The notes: generated by a model from the letters alone, not told the origin. 64,000 nt of DNA from Arthrobacter sp. StoSoilB19 (GCF_019977275.1 NZ_AP024650.1:2604001-2668000); one strand, 5' to 3'. Shown: positions 1 to 9,264, numbered from the stretch's first letter. Made by a program: numbers and translations.

Positions 1-1458
1 GCCAAAGGACAGCCACCGGGCCTGCGTCCGCCGTCCCTGGCCTTCCGTCCGGATCAGCTCCATCAGGGCTTCCTGCCACGCCCGGATTTCCGCTGCTGCC
101 CGTTCGGCGAACCCGGGCGCCGTCCCCGACAGGTCGTCCGGACCCAGCAGCTGCCGCCCCGCGGGGTCTGAGCGCCACCGCTGGTCGGTGTCCTCCGCTG
201 CGTTGGCTGCCTCGTCCACAATGACGGCCTGAAGCCCGGTTTCGATGGCCGCCTCAACCCCGACGGCCGGTGCCGGTTCACCGCGGAAGAAGGCCCCCAG
301 CCTGTCCCGGAACCGCCCCACATTCTGCTCAAGGGCGCGGAAGAATTCACCGGTGCCCACAAAATCCTGCCACCGGGCCAGCACTTCGCCCCGGAGGAGT
401 GCACCGTCGCGGGTGGCATCAAGGATCCGCTTGGCGGCATCCGCGTAAGCCGCCACGGCGTCGGCCTCAAGTCGCGAGGCGGCCAGCTCCTGCTCACGGA
501 CGGCGCCGGCGATATCCGGAATCCGATGGGCCAGGGCGCGGACGGTTCCATTCAGGGTCCGCCGTGCGACGGCGGCCCGGCCGGCAGCATCGGCGGCCAG
601 GGCACCAAGCCAGTCCCGCAGCTCATTGACAGCGCCGGGAGGCAGCATGCCGTGCGGATCAAGGACCGTCTCGGCGATGATGAACAGCCGGCTCCCACCG
701 AGCCCCTCCCGGTCGAGCAGGCCGCGGAGGTCCTCGCTTACCTCCGCCTGCGCGCCCGGCGGCACCCGGTCCAGCACCACTGCCACAGTAATGTCCCGCG
801 CCGCCGCGTCCAGGAGGAGCTTCCAGGGAACGGCGTCCGCGTACCGGTTGGCTGTGGTGACAAACACCCACAAGTCCGCGGCGGCCAGCAGTTGCCCGGC
901 CAGCAGGCGGTTTTGGTCGGAAATGGAGTCAACGTCCGGGGCGTCAAGGAGTGCGATGCCGGCCGGAACCGCCGGATCGGCCAGCAGCACCAGCGAAGCG
1001 GCGTCGCGCGGCTCCGGCATGGCGCCCGCGGCGGCCGGACTGCCGGCGAGGAAACCGCGGATCCGGCTTAGCCCGGGCAGGACCCGCTGCCCTTCAAACC
1101 ATGTTCCCTCCGCGGGGTTGTGCAGCAGGATGGGCTGGCGGGTAGTGGGGCGGATGGCCCCGGCCCGCGTGACGGGATGCCCCACGAGCCCGTTCACCAG
1201 GGTGGATTTGCCGGCACCGGTGGAACCGCCGACGACGGCAAGCAAGGGGGCGTCCAGGCTCCGGTACCGCGGAAGGATGTAGTCGTCCAGCTGCGCCCTT
1301 GCGGCCGACGTTTCGCGGCGTGCCTGGTCCGCGCCCGGCAGCGCGAGCGGCAGCAGCACATCGTCCAGGCCGCTGCGGATCTCCTCCAGCAGGGTCACTG
1401 CCGCCATGGCGTGCGGCACCGGCGGGATGGGGCGGCCGTGCTCGTCATGGGAGGTCAC
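1..1458 (-). CDS. Dynamin-like / ATPase-type GTPase, 3' end cut by window edge
   Basis: The frame is open from a GTG at 1458 to the window edge, 486 codons without a stop, so the C-terminus is missing. A P-loop GGSTGAGKST lies near residue 76, in an AVVGG...LVNGLVG context typical of dynamin-like and Era-type GTPases. A later LLDAPDVDS stretch fits the G3 (DxxG-like) switch region. The rest is Ala/Arg/Glu-rich helix. In Actinobacteria such proteins often occur as two adjacent GTPase genes; the partner would lie beyond position 1. An internal ATG (MAAVTLLEEIRSG) is an alternative start. The family call is sound, the cellular role (membrane or division related) is not known, and the gene is read away from the tRNA pair. 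Confidence 0.75.
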   Translation of the reverse strand, partial: MTSHDEHGRPIPPVPHAMAAVTLLEEIRSGLDDVLLPLALPGADQARRETSAARAQLDDYILPRYRSLDAPLLAVVGGSTGAGKSTLVNGLVGHPVTRAGAIRPTTRQPILLHNPAEGTWFEGQRVLPGLSRIRGFLAGSPAAAGAMPEPRDAASLVLLADPAVPAGIALLDAPDVDSISDQNRLLAGQLLAAADLWVFVTTANRYADAVPWKLLLDAAARDITVAVVLDRVPPGAQAEVSEDLRGLLDREGLGGSRLFIIAETVLDPHGMLPPGAVNELRDWLGALAADAAGRAAVARRTLNGTVRALAHRIPDIAGAVREQELAASRLEADAVAAYADAAKRILDATRDGALLRGEVLARWQDFVGTGEFFRALEQNVGRFRDRLGAFFRGEPAPAVGVEAAIETGLQAVIVDEAANAAEDTDQRWRSDPAGRQLLGPDDLSGTAPGFAERAAAEIRAWQEALMELIRTEGQGRRTQARWLSFG

Positions 1459-1603
1459 AGCTACATCATGCCAGTTGAGTAGGGGGCGCGAAGTTCCACC
1501 GCGTGTCGTCCCCAGCAGGGAATTCCCCCGCAGCAGGACGATTTTCTTCGAAACGACAGGCGGTCTCGTCCGGCTGGAGGGGAACCGGCCTGATGCTCAT
1601 AAA

Positions 1604-1635
1604 AAATGGCCCCGGGCTAATGCCCGGGACCATTT
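1604..1635 (-). terminator. Rho-independent terminator of the tRNA-Gln/Glu unit
   Basis: A 14-bp stem with one mismatch and a TAAT loop sits just 3' of tRNA-Glu. On the minus strand it is followed by a run of six T. It closes the tRNA-Gln/tRNA-Glu transcription unit. Confidence 0.85.
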
Positions 1636-1638
1636 CGA

Positions 1639-1714
1639 TGGTGACCCCAGCGGGATTCGAACCCGCGTTACCGCCGTGAGAGGGCGGCGTACTAGGCCGC
1701 TATACGATGGGGCC
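1639..1714 (-). tRNA. tRNA-Glu (anticodon CTC)
   Basis: The minus strand folds as a cloverleaf: acceptor GGCCCCA pairs with the 3' strand, the anticodon loop CTCTCAC gives anticodon CTC, and the T-loop is TTCGAAT. CCA is encoded (76 nt with CCA). It lies 129 nt downstream of tRNA-Gln in the same direction and is followed by a terminator. gltX, which charges it, is about 3 kb away. Confidence 0.95.
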
Positions 1715-1843
1715 AGAGTACTTCCGGCAGCGTTTCCGCCGCTCAAGCTCAGTGAGTATTTCACACACTTTGCCGTGGTTTCAAATCGGCGAACCGAGTG
1801 GAAACCTACTGAATTCCAGCTGAAGCCAGCTTTCAAATCAGAG

Positions 1844-1915
1844 CTGGGATACCAGGACTCGAACCTAGAATGACGGTACCAGAAACCGTAGTGTTGCCAA
1901 TTACACCATATCCCA
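1844..1915 (-). tRNA. tRNA-Gln (anticodon CTG)
   Basis: The cloverleaf starts with TGGGATA, the U1-A72 pair usual for bacterial tRNA-Gln. The anticodon loop TTCTGGT gives anticodon CTG and the T-loop is TTCGAGT. CCA is not encoded. It is the first gene of a tRNA-Gln/tRNA-Glu unit with its own promoter 60-90 nt upstream. Confidence 0.94.
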
Positions 1916-1979
1916 ATGGCACTTTCGGGCCGGTTTTCAGGGCTTTTTCCCTGCTCCGTGCGCCTCAGCACGAGAAATT

Positions 1980-2008
1980 ACTTTACCCGAGACTTTCGGC
2001 TCGCACAA
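1980..2008 (-). promoter_or_regulatory. Promoter of the tRNA-Gln/Glu unit
   Basis: On the minus strand a TTGTGC -35 box and a TAAAGT -10 box are separated by exactly 17 bp. This would start transcription near 1973, leaving a 5' leader of about 58 nt before tRNA-Gln. The rest of the 311-bp gap (1916-2226) holds this promoter and the palindromes at 2084-2112; I see no gene in it. Confidence 0.6.
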
Positions 2009-2083
2009 ATCGGGATCGACGAAGTCGCCGGCAGCCGCATGGACTTCTCCATGCGGGCCCTTGCCCACGCTCCCGCCGTATGG

Positions 2084-2112
2084 TTACCCTCGAGTAAGTT
2101 ACCCATCAGTAA
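2084..2112. promoter_or_regulatory. Twin TTAC-N6-GTAA palindromes (candidate operator)
   Basis: Two inverted repeats of identical design, TTAC-N6-GTAA, lie at 2084-2097 and 2099-2112 with centres 15 bp apart. They are 115-140 bp upstream of the heptad-repeat membrane protein. Spacing and symmetry fit cooperative binding of a dimeric, TetR-like repressor. No such regulator gene is next to it, so the ligand protein is unknown. Confidence 0.45.
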
Positions 2113-2226
2113 CAACTTCCCGTCCCGCTATCCGGGCACCCCCACGAGGAAACAGGATGGCCCTCCCACCAACGGTTTCGACCACCGGGCAGCGTCGCCC
2201 GGTGGCCCAGTTAGGAAGTGTCAGCG

Positions 2227-3822
2227 TTGACAACCCGCACAGAATCCATCGCAACAGCCAAGCCCAAAACCCGGTCCCAATCCATCGCCATCACCGCACT
2301 GTCCCTGCTGCTGGCTCTTTTCCTTGCGGTTTATACCTTCCTCACGGGCCAGATCGCCAACGGTGCCGCGCAGCTGATGGACGGAGCAGAGCAGGCTGCC
2401 GCGGGGGCCAACCAACTCAAAGACGGTTCGGGCCAGCTGGCAGCAGGAGCAGGGGCCGCGAACAAAGGCGCGGCGCAGGTGAAGGACGGCTCGGACAAGG
2501 TCAGGGACGGCAGCAGCGAATTGAATGCCGGCGCCGCGGCCCTGCAGTCGGGGGCCGGCCGGATCTTCTCCGGAGTCCGCGACCAGCTGGCACCAGGGGT
2601 GGACAAGCTGCACGCCGGTACCACCAAGCTGCAGAATGATGTGCTGAACAAGCTGGTACCGGGTGTCTACCAGGTGGACGACGGCGCACGGAAGCTTCAG
2701 TCCGGCGCCGTCGCTCTTTCCGCTGCGCTGACCCCAACGGCGTCCGGAAACGCACCCAACAACCTTGCTGACGGCGCGGGCCGGATCGCTGCAGGCACGG
2801 GCCAGCTCGCCGCAGGTGCCGGCGATCTTGATGCCGGCGCCACCAAGCTGCGCAGCGGGACCGCAGCGCTGAAGGACGGCACCGGCCAGCTGGCAGCCGG
2901 AGCAAACCGGCTCAAGGGTTACCCGGGTGCCGGCAACGACCCCGCACAGGGCGACGGGCTCGCCGCACTCAGCCAGGGACTGGACCAGCTCGAAGCGGCA
3001 GCGAACGGACCGCAGGGCCTGGTACCCCTTGCAGTGATCAAGGACCAGATAGCCAAGCTGGCCGACGGCGGCCGGAGGGCCTATGCCGGGGCGGTACAGC
3101 TTGACGCCGGCGCAGCAAAGGTCAACGGCGGGGCCGGGGCCCTGGACGACGGCGCCGGGCAGCTGAAGACCGGAACGGGCAGGCTGGCCACGGGAGCCGG
3201 CGAGTTGAACGACGGCGCCGGACGGTTGAAGGCGGGCTTTGCCACCCTGGCGGAAAAGCTCAATGCGACGGATCCGCAGAACCCGGGCGTGGTGCTGGGC
3301 ACGTCGATGCTGGCCGAGGGGACGGCGAAGATCCGGGTGGGGATGGACGGTGTGCCGGGCGACCCCGACCGTCCCGGCCTGATCTACGCCGCCAACAACC
3401 TCCAGGACGGCACCACCCGGCTCAGCGCGGGCATCAACGGCGGCGGCGACCCGGCGAACCCGGGCCTGCTGGCGGGAACGGAAGCCCTCTCCGACGGAAC
3501 CGTCAAGCTCAGCAGTGGGACGGGCCAACTGGAATCGGGGTCCGCACGGCTCGCCGAAGGATCCGGTCAGCTGGCCGATGGCAACGGCCGGCTGGACGAC
3601 GGTTCCGGCAAACTGGCGGAAGGCGCCGGCAAGCTGGCGGACGGCAACGCGAAAATCGCTGCCGGCACGCAGGAGCTGCACACGAAAGTGGCGGCAGTGT
3701 CGCCGTCGTCCTGGCTGGACAACCCGGGCATCGCCCTGCTGCTGATCGCGCTGCTCGTGGCCGCCGCCGTCGCGGCCTACCTGCTCCTGCGCCGCCGTGC
3801 CGCGGGCCTGCGGGCCCCCTGA
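2227..3822 (+). CDS. Membrane protein of Leu-x-x-Gly heptad repeats (YhgE/Pip-like helical stalk)
   Basis: About 531 residues. A membrane segment near residues 20-40 and another at the C-terminus (about 505-525) flank roughly 460 residues of heptads of the form D-G-A-x-x-L-x-x-G (for example DGAGQLAAGAG). These repeats are normally found as the extracellular stalk of YhgE/Pip or MMPL-associated proteins; here they form nearly the whole protein. The N-terminus faces the cytoplasm with a basic stretch (TAKPKTRSQ). Start: an AGGAAG box suits TTG 2227 (10 nt spacing); GTG 2218 is in frame but overlaps that box. A long GC-rich terminator follows the stop. No transporter domain is present, so it may be an accessory or cell-envelope protein. 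Function unknown. Confidence 0.8.
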   Translation: MTTRTESIATAKPKTRSQSIAITALSLLLALFLAVYTFLTGQIANGAAQLMDGAEQAAAGANQLKDGSGQLAAGAGAANKGAAQVKDGSDKVRDGSSELNAGAAALQSGAGRIFSGVRDQLAPGVDKLHAGTTKLQNDVLNKLVPGVYQVDDGARKLQSGAVALSAALTPTASGNAPNNLADGAGRIAAGTGQLAAGAGDLDAGATKLRSGTAALKDGTGQLAAGANRLKGYPGAGNDPAQGDGLAALSQGLDQLEAAANGPQGLVPLAVIKDQIAKLADGGRRAYAGAVQLDAGAAKVNGGAGALDDGAGQLKTGTGRLATGAGELNDGAGRLKAGFATLAEKLNATDPQNPGVVLGTSMLAEGTAKIRVGMDGVPGDPDRPGLIYAANNLQDGTTRLSAGINGGGDPANPGLLAGTEALSDGTVKLSSGTGQLESGSARLAEGSGQLADGNGRLDDGSGKLAEGAGKLADGNAKIAAGTQELHTKVAAVSPSSWLDNPGIALLLIALLVAAAVAAYLLLRRRAAGLRAP

Positions 3823-3835
3823 CAGCTGACGCAGA

Positions 3836-3884
3836 CAGGCCGGGACCGCGGCCCTGCAAAAAGGGGGGCCGCGGTCCCGGCCTG
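3836..3884. terminator. Bidirectional terminator hairpin
   Basis: A perfect 19-bp GC-rich stem with an 11-nt loop lies between the convergent heptad-protein gene and the HAD gene. The loop contains AAAAA on the plus strand. Confidence 0.75.
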
Positions 3885-3911
3885 CAACGCCTATGTGGCC
3901 GGCTGGTCCGG

Positions 3912-4652
3912 TTAGGCCAGCAGTTCCTCCAGGGAAGCAACCATGCTGCCCTCGAAGCCCTCCACAACCTCACCCATGCGGTTCAGCCAGACGCCCAGCA
4001 GCCCTGCCGCCGTCGAACCCTCCGCATCCAGCAGCCGGTTATCGCCCACGTACAGCGTTTCGCCCGGGGCAGTGCCCAGCAGCCGGACGCCCTCAAGGTA
4101 CATGGCCGGATCGGGCTTGGCCACGCCAAGCGTGTCCGTGCCCACCAGGTGCGTGATCCGCTCCAGCCCGGCCCCGTCCAGCTTGGCGCGCTGGTAGTCA
4201 TGGACGTTGTTGCTCACGGCGCCGTAGGGCACTCCCGCATTGTCCAGGACGTCCAGGAGGGGCAGCACATCGGGGAACGGCTTCACGTACGCGGGCTGCT
4301 TCTCCATGTAGGCCGCCAGCCACCGGTGCGACTCCTCGCCCTCGCCCAGGTCAACGCCGAAGTGTCCCAGTGCCGCACGCCCGCGGAGCAGGCGTTGTTC
4401 GTTGAACGTCAGCTCGCCGGCCAGGTAGCGGTCGTAGAAGTGGGTGGTCTCGTGGGTGAAGATGCGGCCGAACCGCTCCCACCCGGCCTGGTCCAGTCCG
4501 GGCAGGAGGTGTTCGCTGACCTCGCGCAGCGCGGTGGTCATCGAATACTCGAGGTCCACCAGGGTGTCGTCAATGTCGAACAGGACGCCCCGGACACGGC
4601 CGAAAGGTGTCTCCAGTATGCCGGCTCGGGCCGCTTGGCTGGGAGCGGTCAT
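3912..4652 (-). CDS. HAD-superfamily hydrolase (phosphatase-like)
   Basis: 246 residues, the usual length for a HAD hydrolase with a helical cap. Motif I is LFDIDDTLVD (nucleophile Asp26, acid Asp28), motif II is the GAVSNN region, motif III Lys lies in GVAKPDPAMY, and motif IV is VGDNRLLDAEG. The cap lies between motifs I and II, as in the HAD-IA subfamily. Its ATG overlaps the gltX stop by one base (TGATG), so it is translationally coupled to gltX. The substrate cannot be read from sequence; a small phosphate ester or phosphoglycolate-like compound is the family default. Confidence 0.85.
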   Translation of the reverse strand: MTAPSQAARAGILETPFGRVRGVLFDIDDTLVDLEYSMTTALREVSEHLLPGLDQAGWERFGRIFTHETTHFYDRYLAGELTFNEQRLLRGRAALGHFGVDLGEGEESHRWLAAYMEKQPAYVKPFPDVLPLLDVLDNAGVPYGAVSNNVHDYQRAKLDGAGLERITHLVGTDTLGVAKPDPAMYLEGVRLLGTAPGETLYVGDNRLLDAEGSTAAGLLGVWLNRMGEVVEGFEGSMVASLEELLA

Positions 4653-6166
4653 CAGCCGCGGAAGGCGCGGAGCCGGCGCAGGGAGGACTCCTTGCCCAGG
4701 ATCACCATGGACTCAAACAGCGGCGGCGACACGCGGCGGCCGGAAACGGCCGTGCGCACCGGGCCGAAGGCAAGCCTCGGCTTGATGCCCATGTCCTCCA
4801 CCAGGGCCTGCTTGAGTGCGGCCTGGATGTTGTCCGGCGTCCATTCCGCCACCGGTTCCAGCGCGGCGATGGCGGCATCAAGGACCTCGGGAAGGTTGGC
4901 GGGAAGGCCTTTGCGTGCGTCGTCGGCGATGTCGATGGCGTCATCGGCCTTGAACAGGAACGCCAGCATGTCCGGGGCTTCGCCCAGGAGCGTGATGCGT
5001 TCCTGGATCAGCGGCGCCGCCTCGGTGACGATTTCCTCTTCGCGGTCTGTCAGGATCTCCCCCACCAGGCCTGCCTCGCGCAGGTAGTGCGCAACGCGGT
5101 CACGGAACACCTTGGGCTCGAGCATCCGGACGTGGGTGCCGTTGATGGCCTCGGCCTTCTTCAGGTCGAAGCGGGCCGGGTTGGCCAGGACGTCGTGGAC
5201 GTCAAAGTGCTCCACAAGCTGCTCCACCGTAAAGATGTCCTCGTCCGCGCTGAGGGACCAGCCCAGCAGGGACAGGTAGTTCAGCAGCCCTTCCGGGATG
5301 AAGCCCCGCTCCCGATGCAGGAACAGGCTGGACTCGGGGTCGCGCTTGGACAGCTTCTTGTTGCCCTGGCCCATGACGTAGGGAAGGTGGCCGAACTCCG
5401 GCATGTACTCGGCGACGCCGATGGCGTACAGCGCCCGGTACAGGGCGATCTGGCGGGGCGTGGAGCTGAGCAGGTCCTCGCCGCGCAGCACATGGGTGAT
5501 GCCCATCAGAGCGTCGTCCACCGGGTTGACCAGCGTGTAGAGCGGCGCACCGTTGGCCCGCACCACGGCGAAGTCAGGGACGGAACCGGCCTTGAACGTG
5601 ATGTCGCCGCGGACCAGGTCGGTGAACGTGATGTCCTCGTCCGGCATGCGCAGGCGGAGGACAGCCTGCCGGCCCTCCGCCCGGTACTGCGCCAGCTGCT
5701 CCTCCGTCAGGTGCCGGTCAAAGCCGTCGTAGCCAAGCTTCGGGTCCCGTCCGGCCGCGCGGTGGCGCGCCTCGATCTCCTCCGGGGTGGAGAAGGACTC
5801 GTAGATGAACCCGCCGTCATGCAGCCGCTTGATGACGTCCTGGTAGATGTCGCCGCGCTGGGACTGCCGGTACGGCTCGTGCGGGCCGCCGACCTCAACG
5901 CCCTCGTCCCAGTCGATGCCCAGCCACTTCAATGCGTCGAGCAGCTGGTGGTAGCTTTCCTCGCTGTCCCGCGCCGCGTCCGTGTCCTCGATGCGGAAAA
6001 CCAGCGTGCCCTTGGTGTGGCGCGCGTAGGCCCAGTTGAACAGGGCCGTCCGGATCAGTCCAACGTGCGGGGTACCCGTGGGCGACGGGCAGAAACGGAC
6101 CCGGACGGGCGTCTCGGCGGTAACGGGCGGAATGGCTGCGGCGGGTGACGAAGAAGCGATAGTCAT
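4652..6166 (-). CDS. gltX: Glutamate--tRNA ligase
   Basis: 504 residues, standard for bacterial GluRS. It attaches glutamate to tRNA-Glu. The HIGH-type signature is PHVGL in [12 protein letters not shown] (residues 26-37) and the KMSKS-type loop is KLSKR (271-275). Class I features FRIEDTD (57-63) and [15 protein letters not shown] (225-239) are intact. The start ATG follows TAAAGT-N10, so the mRNA leader is very short. Most Actinobacteria lack a dedicated glutaminyl-tRNA synthetase, so this enzyme may also mischarge tRNA-Gln for GatCAB. That is family knowledge, not visible here. Both cognate tRNAs lie about 3 kb downstream. Confidence 0.97.
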   Translation of the reverse strand: MTIASSSPAAAIPPVTAETPVRVRFCPSPTGTPHVGLIRTALFNWAYARHTKGTLVFRIEDTDAARDSEESYHQLLDALKWLGIDWDEGVEVGGPHEPYRQSQRGDIYQDVIKRLHDGGFIYESFSTPEEIEARHRAAGRDPKLGYDGFDRHLTEEQLAQYRAEGRQAVLRLRMPDEDITFTDLVRGDITFKAGSVPDFAVVRANGAPLYTLVNPVDDALMGITHVLRGEDLLSSTPRQIALYRALYAIGVAEYMPEFGHLPYVMGQGNKKLSKRDPESSLFLHRERGFIPEGLLNYLSLLGWSLSADEDIFTVEQLVEHFDVHDVLANPARFDLKKAEAINGTHVRMLEPKVFRDRVAHYLREAGLVGEILTDREEEIVTEAAPLIQERITLLGEAPDMLAFLFKADDAIDIADDARKGLPANLPEVLDAAIAALEPVAEWTPDNIQAALKQALVEDMGIKPRLAFGPVRTAVSGRRVSPPLFESMVILGKESSLRRLRAFRG

Positions 6167-6222
6167 AGTGGCTTCAACTTTACCCGCCTGGCCGGGTCCG
6201 GCCTTCCGCCGGCCGGACAGGC

Positions 6223-6999
6223 CTAGCGGCGGACGATGGGGTTGGAAAGCCGTCCGATGCCCTCGATTTCCACCTCGAAGCGGTCGCCCTCCTTGACCAG
6301 GCCCACGCCGGCGGGCGTGCCGGTCATGATCACGTCGCCCGGCAGCAGGGTAAACGCCTGCGATACCACCGACACCAGTTCGCGCACGCCGCGGATCATC
6401 TGGCTGGTGCTGCCGTCCTGGCGCACTTCACCGTTGAGCCTGCCCTGGATCCGCAGGTCCTCCGTGTCCAGGTCGGTCTCGATCCAAGGCCCCAGCGGCG
6501 CGGAGGTGTCGAAGCCCTTGGCGCGGGTCCACTGCAGATCCGTTTTCTGGACGTCGCGGGCCGTGAGGTCGTTGCCGCACGTGTAGCCGAAGATGACATC
6601 GTCCACGCGGTCTTCCGGCACGTCCTTGCAGATCCGGCCGATCACCACGCAGAGTTCAGCTTCGAAGGAGACCTCTTCGGAGAACTCCGGCAGGACTACG
6701 GGGTCGTTGGGGCCCACGACTGCGGTGTTGGGCTTCAGGAAGAGCAGCGGCTGGGCGGGGACCTCGTTGCCGAGTTCATGGGCGTGATCCACGAAGTTCC
6801 GGCCAACGCCGATCACCTTGCTCCGCGGGATGATCGGCGCCAGCAGCCGGACGTCCTCCAGCTTGTGGCGCACGGATGTGCGCTCCACGCCATGGAAGAA
6901 GGGGTCGCCGTGGATGACAGTGATTTCCTCACTGCCCGGTTCACCTTCCATAACGCCGTACAGGGGATCGGAATCGACTACAAACCTGGCAATACGCAT
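6223..6999 (-). CDS. Fumarylacetoacetate hydrolase family protein
   Basis: 258 residues from ATG 6999 (MRIARFVVD). The FAH fold is clear: [16 protein letters not shown], then [13 protein letters not shown], the metal-binding acidic set in [14 protein letters not shown] and [15 protein letters not shown], the [12 protein letters not shown] loop, and [13 protein letters not shown]. Relatives hydrolyse or decarboxylate 2-keto acids with Mg, such as acylpyruvates, oxaloacetate or homoprotocatechuate intermediates. The exact substrate is open. It is the second gene of a pair, 10 bp after the stop of the metallo-hydrolase upstream. An in-frame extension to 7368 is rejected because it overlaps that gene. 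Confidence 0.9.
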   Translation of the reverse strand: MRIARFVVDSDPLYGVMEGEPGSEEITVIHGDPFFHGVERTSVRHKLEDVRLLAPIIPRSKVIGVGRNFVDHAHELGNEVPAQPLLFLKPNTAVVGPNDPVVLPEFSEEVSFEAELCVVIGRICKDVPEDRVDDVIFGYTCGNDLTARDVQKTDLQWTRAKGFDTSAPLGPWIETDLDTEDLRIQGRLNGEVRQDGSTSQMIRGVRELVSVVSQAFTLLPGDVIMTGTPAGVGLVKEGDRFEVEIEGIGRLSNPIVRR

Positions 7000-7009
7000 G
7001 GCTCCTACC

Positions 7010-7831
7010 CTACCGTCCCGCCGGTGCCGCCTGGCCCGCGCTGCCGCCGCCGCGCAGGTAGGACAGCTGCGCGGCCACGGACAGCTCGGCGGCACGCCGC
7101 ACGGAAGGCTCGACGTCGGAATAGACGGCGTCGGCCACTTCCCCCGCGGCTGCATCCTGGCCCAGCCGGTCCAGCGCGGCGCGGATCTGCGCCAGCCGTT
7201 CTTCCCGGTGTGTCCGGTAGTCCCGTGCGATGGCTTCAAGGGAGGGCAGCACCGGGCCGTGGGCCGGGAGGACGGTTGCGGGCCCCAGCGCTTCGAGCCG
7301 GTCCAGGGATGCCAGGTAGTCGCCCAGCGTGCCGTCCGGATAATCCAGGACGGTGGTGCCGCGGCCAAGGACGGTGTCGCCCGTCAGCACCGATCCATGG
7401 TCCCCGTCCGCAGGCAGGTGGAAACAGACGGAGTCTGAGGTGTGGCCGGGCGTGGCCAGGACGACGATCTCCAGCCCTGCGGCCTGAATCACCTCTCCAT
7501 GGACCAGCGGCACTCCCCCGCCGTGGCAGTGGCCGGGATCCGCCGCCCGGACCGGCGCGCCCGTCAGTTCATGCAGGCGGGCGGAACCCGCCGTATGGTC
7601 CGCGTGCCGGTGGGTCACCAAAATCAGTTCGACGGCGGCGGTCCCGGCCAGTGCGTTCAGGTGCGTTTCGTCCCGGGGACCGGGATCCACGACCACCACG
7701 GAGGAATGGCCGGGGGCACGCACGAGGTAGGAGTTGGTGCCGTCCAGGCTCATGGGGCCGGGGTTGGGTGCCAGGATGAACTGTGTGAGCCCGGAGCTGC
7801 GCTGCAGCCGGGGGCCGGAAACTGAAGTCAC
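7010..7831 (-). CDS. MBL-fold metallo-hydrolase
   Basis: 273 residues. The zinc motif HxHxDH is present in LVTHRHADHTAG, with the next His in ATPGHTSDS and Asp in LTGDTVLG, then a distal His in LPAHGPV. This arrangement matches glyoxalase II / LACTB2-like hydrolases. The C-terminus is helical (RAALDRLGQDAAAGEVADAVY), also as in LACTB2-like proteins. Start GTG 7831 (VTSVSGPRLQ) is chosen because AAGGA lies 7 nt upstream; the frame continues open to 7894. Cotranscribed with the FAH-family gene downstream. Likely a hydrolase of thioesters, nucleic acid or lactone; the substrate is not determined. Confidence 0.87.
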   Translation of the reverse strand: MTSVSGPRLQRSSGLTQFILAPNPGPMSLDGTNSYLVRAPGHSSVVVVDPGPRDETHLNALAGTAAVELILVTHRHADHTAGSARLHELTGAPVRAADPGHCHGGGVPLVHGEVIQAAGLEIVVLATPGHTSDSVCFHLPADGDHGSVLTGDTVLGRGTTVLDYPDGTLGDYLASLDRLEALGPATVLPAHGPVLPSLEAIARDYRTHREERLAQIRAALDRLGQDAAAGEVADAVYSDVEPSVRRAAELSVAAQLSYLRGGGSAGQAAPAGR

Positions 7832-7989
7832 CGGTCCATCCTTGCATCCGGCGCTGCCCCACCCCAGCCCCGCAGCGCGTCGGTGTGCCGGCATCCACCC
7901 CGCAACAGTCAGCAGCTTGTTCGCACAACCACGCCTTCAAGGTCAGGATCTGCGAACCAGCCCAGGAATGCCTGTTGGCCGGAACGCAG

Positions 7990-8027
7990 GACGGCGCCTG
8001 CCGGACCCAAGTCCGGCAGGCGCCGTC
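7990..8027. terminator. Terminator hairpin downstream of ilvE
   Basis: A perfect 17-bp GC-rich stem with a 4-nt loop lies just 3' of ilvE on the minus strand. No T run follows, so it may stall or protect the 3' end rather than act as a classic intrinsic terminator. The remaining gap between 7832 and 8047 holds nothing else I can identify. Confidence 0.6.
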
Positions 8028-8047
8028 GTACATTGAAAACTGCCAGG

Positions 8048-9160
8048 CTATGCCAGGCGGGTCAGCCAGCCGTGGGTGTCCGGCTCCGTGCCCGTCTGGA
8101 TGCCCAAGAGCTTTTCGCGGATGGCCATGGTGGTCTCCCCCGCCTTGGCGTCCTCGGAACCGATGAACTCGGTGGCGTCCTTGAGGACTCCGATGGGAGT
8201 GATGACGGCTGCCGTGCCGCAGGCGAACACTTCGGTGATGTCACCGGAGGCCACGCCGTCACGCCACTCGTCAAGGGTGATCTTCCGCTCGGAAACCTCG
8301 CGGCCCATGTCCTTGGCCACCTGGATGACGGACATCCGGGTGACGCCTTCCAGGATGGTCCCGGTGAGCGCGGGCGTTACCAGCGAGCCGTCCTTCATGA
8401 CGAAGAACACGTTCATGCCGCCCAGTTCTTCCACGGCGTTGTCGTTGGCCTGGTCAAGGAACAGGACCTGCTTGCACCCGTTGGCCTCGGCCTCCTGCTG
8501 CGCGATCAGCGAAGCCGCGTAGTTGCCGCCGCACTTGGCGTCGCCGGTGCCGCCACGGCCGGCGCGGGCATACTGCCGGGAGATCCAGATGGACACGGGC
8601 TTGAGCTCGCCGCCGAAGTAGTTGCCGGCAGGCGAGGCGATCACCCGGAAGGACACCTCGCGGGCGGCGCGGACGCCCAGGAAGGCCTCGGTGGCGATCA
8701 TGAACGGCCGCAGGTACAGGGCCTCGCCGTCGCCGGAGGGGACCCACTCCTTGTCCACTGCCACCAGTTCGCGGATGGCGCCGAGGAAGTATTCGGCCGG
8801 CAGTTCCGGAAGGGCCAGCCGGCGGGCGGATTTGTTCAGCCGCGCCGCGTTCGCCTCCGGGCGGAAGGTCCAGATGGACCCGTCCGCGTGGCGGTAGGCC
8901 TTCAACCCTTCGAAGATCTCCTGGCCGTAGTGGAAGACGGCGGCGGAAGGATCCAGGACGATCGGACCGTAGGGTTCGATCCGGGCATCGTGCCAGCCGC
9001 CGTTGCCGTCCGCGTCCACGCTGTAGTCCACGATGGCGGTGTGGTCGGTGAAGTAGTTGCCGAATCCCGGGTTTGCCAGGATGGCTGCACGCTCTTCGGC
9101 GGACTTCGGGTTGGCCGAAGGCTGCCGGGTGAATTCGACGCCATGGGCGGTCTGGGTCAT
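8048..9160 (-). CDS. ilvE: Branched-chain amino acid aminotransferase
   Basis: 370 residues from ATG 9160, with GGAGGA as ribosome binding site. It is a fold-type IV PLP enzyme that interconverts Val, Ile and Leu with their 2-oxo acids. The PLP lysine lies in [12 protein letters not shown]. Other BCAT landmarks are [46 protein letters not shown], and [13 protein letters not shown] near the C-terminus. The length is that of the long eukaryote/actinobacterial group. It completes the valine/isoleucine pathway encoded 15-20 kb away and precedes leuB in neither operon nor overlap. A GTCTCGAA half-palindrome lies about 65 nt upstream of the start. Confidence 0.96.
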   Translation of the reverse strand: MTQTAHGVEFTRQPSANPKSAEERAAILANPGFGNYFTDHTAIVDYSVDADGNGGWHDARIEPYGPIVLDPSAAVFHYGQEIFEGLKAYRHADGSIWTFRPEANAARLNKSARRLALPELPAEYFLGAIRELVAVDKEWVPSGDGEALYLRPFMIATEAFLGVRAAREVSFRVIASPAGNYFGGELKPVSIWISRQYARAGRGGTGDAKCGGNYAASLIAQQEAEANGCKQVLFLDQANDNAVEELGGMNVFFVMKDGSLVTPALTGTILEGVTRMSVIQVAKDMGREVSERKITLDEWRDGVASGDITEVFACGTAAVITPIGVLKDATEFIGSEDAKAGETTMAIREKLLGIQTGTEPDTHGWLTRLA

Positions 9161-9221
9161 GGTTCCTCCACGATCGGCCGCCACCTCGTTCAGCGCTGAA
9201 CGGCGGGGCGGCATTTGGTGA

Positions 9222-9229
9222 TTCGAGAC
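9222..9229. promoter_or_regulatory. TTCGAGAC half-site upstream of ilvE
   Basis: Eight bases identical to one arm plus flank of the palindrome upstream of ilvD (28698-28716). It is 62-69 nt upstream of the ilvE start. Listed as a possible weak operator only. Confidence 0.25.
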
Positions 9230-9264
9230 AAGCTTACGCCCGATGCCGGATGCCCCGGCGCGGG

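Noticed and set aside
2221..3681. Long minus-strand open frame opposite the heptad-repeat gene
   Set aside because: It exists only because the GC-rich heptad repeats lack stops on both strands; its translation has no domain and is low complexity.
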